Of a stretch of DNA of 64,000 nucleotides, positions 60,812 to 64,000 are shown piece after piece. Every line of letters starts with the position of its first letter. Within the stretch, counting starts at the first letter, position 1. The notes below the pieces were generated by a model that did not search any database, was not told where the DNA came from, and saw nothing but the letters and a program-made list of their open reading frames with translations. Both the position numbers and the translations under genes were made by a program. Location: the NCBI GenBank assembly GCA_044426085.1, contig JAWXUU010000005.1:1-64000 (forward strand). The letters are read 5' to 3'. The DNA is from JAWXUU01 sp044426085. Its GTDB lineage: Bacteria; Bacillota; Clostridia; Christensenellales; CAMQZB01.

Positions 60812-60850
60812 CTTAGGAGGGGGCTGTTATATCCATTTAACTATGGAAGC
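60812..60850 (-). pseudogene. 5' half of a second tRNA-Arg(CCT), cut in the anticodon loop
   Basis: The minus strand reads GCTTCCATAGTTAAATGGAT and on to CTCCTAA: acceptor, D arm GTTA/TAAC and anticodon arm GCCCC, then CTCCTAA. After the loop the expected GGGGC is replaced by unrelated sequence. The cut falls exactly at the octamer TTAGGAGG (60813-60820) shared with both att copies. No matching 3' half exists in the window. Confidence 0.72.
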
Positions 60851-60981
60851 TTGTTTGGTGGGGTGAATTTATTGGGGTTTGTTATATTGACTTTATATTT
60901 ATGGCGTATTATTAACACTATAAACTATTATATATCATATTTTCGCAAAAATCAAGCGTATTGGCGGGTTTTGGGGCGTGG

Positions 60982-61109
60982 CTTTTGAAACTGCATTTTT
61001 GAAGCGGGGTTTTGAAATTGGACTTTCGAAGCTGTTTTTTGAAGTAGTGTTTGTGAAACCGTTCTTTCAAAACCGTTCTTTTGAAGTTCTGCTTTTGAAA
61101 CTGCATTTT
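60982..61109. repeat. Degenerate ~14-bp tandem repeat around TTTTGAA
   Basis: About nine units of roughly 14 bp with core TTTTGAA (ctTTTGAAactgcat, ttTTGAAgcggggt and so on, one unit reversed to TTTCAAA) form a mini-array between the tRNA scar and the lipoprotein gene. First and last units are nearly identical (gcttttgaaactgcatttt). No gene in the surrounding 400 bp. Confidence 0.55.
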
Positions 61110-61284
61110 GGGCGCGCGAATGCTGTCGTGAAATGGCGAAGAATTTTGCTTGGGCAGATATTCTTATCAAACGGCGGATATTCTTGCAATTTGGGATTTA
61201 ATATGATAAAATAACAGGTGTGGCATTGCCACGGTACTAATGAAATTTATCGCGGACGCGAGACATATATTTTTGGGAGGGACT

Positions 61285-63924
61285 ATGAAAAACAAGATTT
61301 TTCGTTCGGCAATTGCAGTGATTTTGATTTTTGCAATGACATTCACGCTTGTGGCGTGCGGAAGCGACACGGCTGTGCAAACGACAACAGCGCCTACAAC
61401 TGCGCCAACTTCAGCACCAGAGGTTGAAGTGACAACTTCGGGGGCTGCGACAGCTACGCCAACAGTGACGGACACAAAAACTGAAGTTTCCGACGATTTT
61501 TCTTTGAAGGCTAGCGGGGTTGATGGCGTTTTTGGCACTGACTTAGAAGATGACGACGACGTTGAAATTTCCCCAGGCTATTTCAAGATTTCATGGGACA
61601 GCGAAGAAGCGCAAGATCAGCACTATGCACTAGATTTTGAAATCGACCTTTCAGGCGATGATGATGATTATTCATTCATAATTTCAATTCCTGCGGGCAA
61701 CTCTTCTGCCACTCCAACATATGATATTGGAAGCTCGGTGGATAACACTTTTTCCGCAAGCACAGTATATGACGACGCATATCAAGCGACAATCGACACT
61801 CTTGTTGTTGTGCTTTATGAAGATTATATAATCATTCAACTTGAAAACGCCGACGAATACGAACTTTCCGCTGATGTGACAGTGACAGACAAAGCTGTCG
61901 ACTACGGCGCTTGGAACGAAGAAGATGAAACAGAATTTGAATTTTCGCTTTCTGCAGAACTTGAAATTGAAAAAGAAGAAATAATAATAGAAATTGCCCC
62001 TGCTGTTATCAAAGCTGGCGAATATGAATTGCAAGTTTTGGCTGCGGGCACATATGATAGCAGTGTGAAATATTGGTACGACCAAGGCTTCACACCAAAT
62101 TCTGACGGCGACACAATCGCAACAACTGTATACTTCCCAGAATATTTCGAGTTTGGCGGATACTATATTTCCCTTGAATATGAAATTGACTACACAAAAG
62201 AAGCCAGCGTTGGCTCGTACGCTGTTTCAATAACAGAATCATACAAAATTGGCACGCTAGACACAAGAGGTGATTTGGTTTACACAAACACTGTTTATGA
62301 CGATCTTGACGATTTGAACGACAACTTTGCAAACTATGAAATAACAGCGGTGAAAGACACTGCAGTTTACGTTATTTCGGAATATGACTATACAGAACTT
62401 GCCGACGTGATCACTTCTATTGCGGAAATTGATTATACAAGTTTGAATGGCTTTTTTATAAATGGCAACATCGAAGTTCAACTTCCACTTGCAATTTCAA
62501 GATACAACGCACTTTCAACTTATCAAAAAGCGTTTCTTGATACTTTTGCCGATATAACATTCACAAACGTTTCAAAAAGCAATGTGGGTGCGTTTTTAGT
62601 TGATGCTATCGCAAATGACGACATTGATTATGTGACTGGCGAAATTTCTAGCACTGACGCTATTGCATACCGAGAATATATGGACTTTGCAATAGAAGCT
62701 TACGCGGATTACGCAGTGTACACTGCTTTTGATGAATATGCAGAAGATTCAGACTTGCCAAAAAATGGCGAAACTTTCAATATTTACAACAGCAATCACA
62801 CTTCAAGCTTCAACTTGGTGGACAGCTATTTCAACAATCTTTCTGATGACGATCAAGATGTTATAAAAACTGAGAATTCAGCATGGTATCAATCGTATAA
62901 AAATGCCTATGATGATATCAAGGAATCGGAAATCGACAGCGTTGAACAACTTATTGTTGCAGCATACCAAGCTTATATCAAGGCACTCACAAACGGCGCT
63001 GATATCATATATCAACACAGCGATACAGCAGACGAAGTTGCTACGCAATGGGCATATATTTATTCAGAAGAAACACAGCTTCTAACAGCAAAGGCAAAAA
63101 CTGCTTTTGATGCACTTTCAGAAGAGCAACAAGATTTCATGCAAGACATGAGTTATGAGCCATTGATAATAAACTACTACAATGCTTCTTCAGCAAATGT
63201 GGTGGTGTTCAAATCAATGCAAAACACAGTGTATAACGCACTTGATTTGCTTGTGGAAATGGACGAAATGGTTGAAATTATGGTTGAAATTTGTCATTAT
63301 GTCAACATTGAAGACTATTCAACATCAATAATTCCATACACAAGATTGAATATGCTTGTATACGGTGGCGGTTATGGTGTTGGCTTATATTTCCCAACAT
63401 ATTCTGAAACTGATGGAGCACAAGATTATAGATACGCAATGCAAGACCTTATAAACGCGCCAACAAGAAACTACGATGCGATTATCGCGGAATATAAAGA
63501 GTGGGCAACTTACATCACTGAGGTTGAAGTTTATAAAAATACAGCACTAATAGAATTTATGTCACAAATTTCTGCCGAAGCGAAGAAACTTGACGAAGAT
63601 GATTATTCAAGCTACGTAATAAGTGGGGTTGCCGACACAAGTAACGCTGTTGCATGGCGTATTGTTGCGGCAATTATGTATGAAGATATCAGTGCTTATA
63701 TGGAATCACATGACGGCACATATGTTCTTACTGGTGAGTATGCACCTTCACTTTTCGATGCAACAGCAATCATTTTGACAAATGAAGATGTCGTTCCGTT
63801 CTTCTATGCAGGGTTCCTTAATGATAAAGATAACTTTGAAGACGTATACGAAAGCTATGACGACTTTATGGATGTCGACGATATTTTGGATTCATATATG
63901 GATGCGGTTTTGACAAATAATTAA
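61285..63924 (+). CDS. Large secreted lipoprotein, chromosomal
   Basis: An 879-aa protein with a lipoprotein signal peptide (MKNKIFRSAIAVILIFAMTF then lipobox LVAC, Cys27), a Thr/Ala/Pro-rich linker (residues 30-65), and a long Asp/Glu/Tyr-rich acidic body. Start ATG 61285 follows GGGAGG; an in-frame ATG at 61240 lies upstream of the signal peptide. It is outside the element and probably host chromosome. No enzyme domain recognised; an extracellular binding or structural role is likely. Confidence 0.75.
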   Translation: MKNKIFRSAIAVILIFAMTFTLVACGSDTAVQTTTAPTTAPTSAPEVEVTTSGAATATPTVTDTKTEVSDDFSLKASGVDGVFGTDLEDDDDVEISPGYFKISWDSEEAQDQHYALDFEIDLSGDDDDYSFIISIPAGNSSATPTYDIGSSVDNTFSASTVYDDAYQATIDTLVVVLYEDYIIIQLENADEYELSADVTVTDKAVDYGAWNEEDETEFEFSLSAELEIEKEEIIIEIAPAVIKAGEYELQVLAAGTYDSSVKYWYDQGFTPNSDGDTIATTVYFPEYFEFGGYYISLEYEIDYTKEASVGSYAVSITESYKIGTLDTRGDLVYTNTVYDDLDDLNDNFANYEITAVKDTAVYVISEYDYTELADVITSIAEIDYTSLNGFFINGNIEVQLPLAISRYNALSTYQKAFLDTFADITFTNVSKSNVGAFLVDAIANDDIDYVTGEISSTDAIAYREYMDFAIEAYADYAVYTAFDEYAEDSDLPKNGETFNIYNSNHTSSFNLVDSYFNNLSDDDQDVIKTENSAWYQSYKNAYDDIKESEIDSVEQLIVAAYQAYIKALTNGADIIYQHSDTADEVATQWAYIYSEETQLLTAKAKTAFDALSEEQQDFMQDMSYEPLIINYYNASSANVVVFKSMQNTVYNALDLLVEMDEMVEIMVEICHYVNIEDYSTSIIPYTRLNMLVYGGGYGVGLYFPTYSETDGAQDYRYAMQDLINAPTRNYDAIIAEYKEWATYITEVEVYKNTALIEFMSQISAEAKKLDEDDYSSYVISGVADTSNAVAWRIVAAIMYEDISAYMESHDGTYVLTGEYAPSLFDATAIILTNEDVVPFFYAGFLNDKDNFEDVYESYDDFMDVDDILDSYMDAVLTNN

Positions 63925-63966
63925 TTGAAAAGCCAACAAACAAAATAAACAAAATAAACAACAATA

Positions 63967-63994
63967 AAAAGCCGAGCGGAAAAGCTTGGCTTTT
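63967..63994 (+). terminator. Terminator of the lipoprotein gene
   Basis: AAAAGCCGAGC pairs with GCTTGGCTTTT around GGAAAA, with one G-T pair. Confidence 0.8.
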
Positions 63995-64000
63995 GATTTT

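Noticed and set aside
61240..61284. Upstream ATG for the lipoprotein
   Set aside because: It would place 15 residues before a perfect lipoprotein signal peptide; ATG 61285 has the GGGAGG site.

Overview
The window reads as low-GC Bacillota, most likely an anaerobic Clostridia/Lachnospiraceae-type gut or sediment bacterium. The grounds are strong AGGAGG ribosome sites, frequent TTG and GTG starts, TTGACA/TATAAT promoters, an IS30-type transposase end, Clostridia-style phage genes and many radical SAM proteins. No 16S or other taxonomic marker is present, so the genus cannot be named.

The core is one large prophage-like element of about 55.7 kb, bounded by a 72-bp direct repeat (4813-4884 and 60535-60606, one mismatch) that is the 3' half of a minus-strand tRNA-Arg(CCU) plus its terminator. 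Layout: attL and arm-type repeats; a small minus-strand pair with a triple excisionase-like domain; a cargo block (6.2-15.9 kb) holding a YxN-motif RiPP precursor with a frameshifted radical SAM enzyme, a GIY-YIG protein, two HEPN-type proteins, and a type IIS restriction system (HNH endonuclease plus a 1008-aa adenine/permuted-cytosine methyltransferase); then LexA-like control and replication (16-24.4 kb), and a late-promoter region made of 11-bp-spaced repeats. The packaging block (24.5-34.6 kb) contains HNH enzymes, small and large terminase, two DNA methyltransferases and a SAM synthetase. Between large terminase and portal lies a foreign-looking cassette: a MarR regulator and three nitrogenase-like genes (NifH-like, short NifD-like, NifK-like). 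HK97-type head and siphophage tail genes follow (37.9-53.1 kb), including a canonical CCCAAAG frameshift site.

At the end of the tail module is the most striking system: a 253-aa protein with about 40 cysteines in CxxC/CxxxC repeats, a small coupled protein, a radical SAM/SPASM enzyme and a small HExxH protein, all translationally overlapping. This looks like a phage-encoded machine that cross-links a Cys-rich virion or secreted protein. Holin, excisionase-like protein and tyrosine integrase follow, then a cargo slot between integrase and tRNA with an unknown protein and an AbaSI/PvuRts1I-like modification-dependent endonuclease.

Left of the element (1-4.8 kb) are an IS30 end, another radical SAM/Cys-rich precursor pair, a truncated sigma factor, and the ghost of a related element: its left-end sequence (2451-2491), an integrase 3' end (3346-3479), its terminator, and a Ser/Thr kinase in the same cargo slot. 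Right of the element are the intact tRNA-Arg(CCU), a second tRNA-Arg(CCU) cut exactly in the anticodon loop, a degenerate 14-bp repeat and a chromosomal lipoprotein. The locus therefore looks like a repeatedly used tRNA-Arg integration hotspot that collects peptide-modification and defence genes. All functional calls come from reading the sequence; no database search was run.
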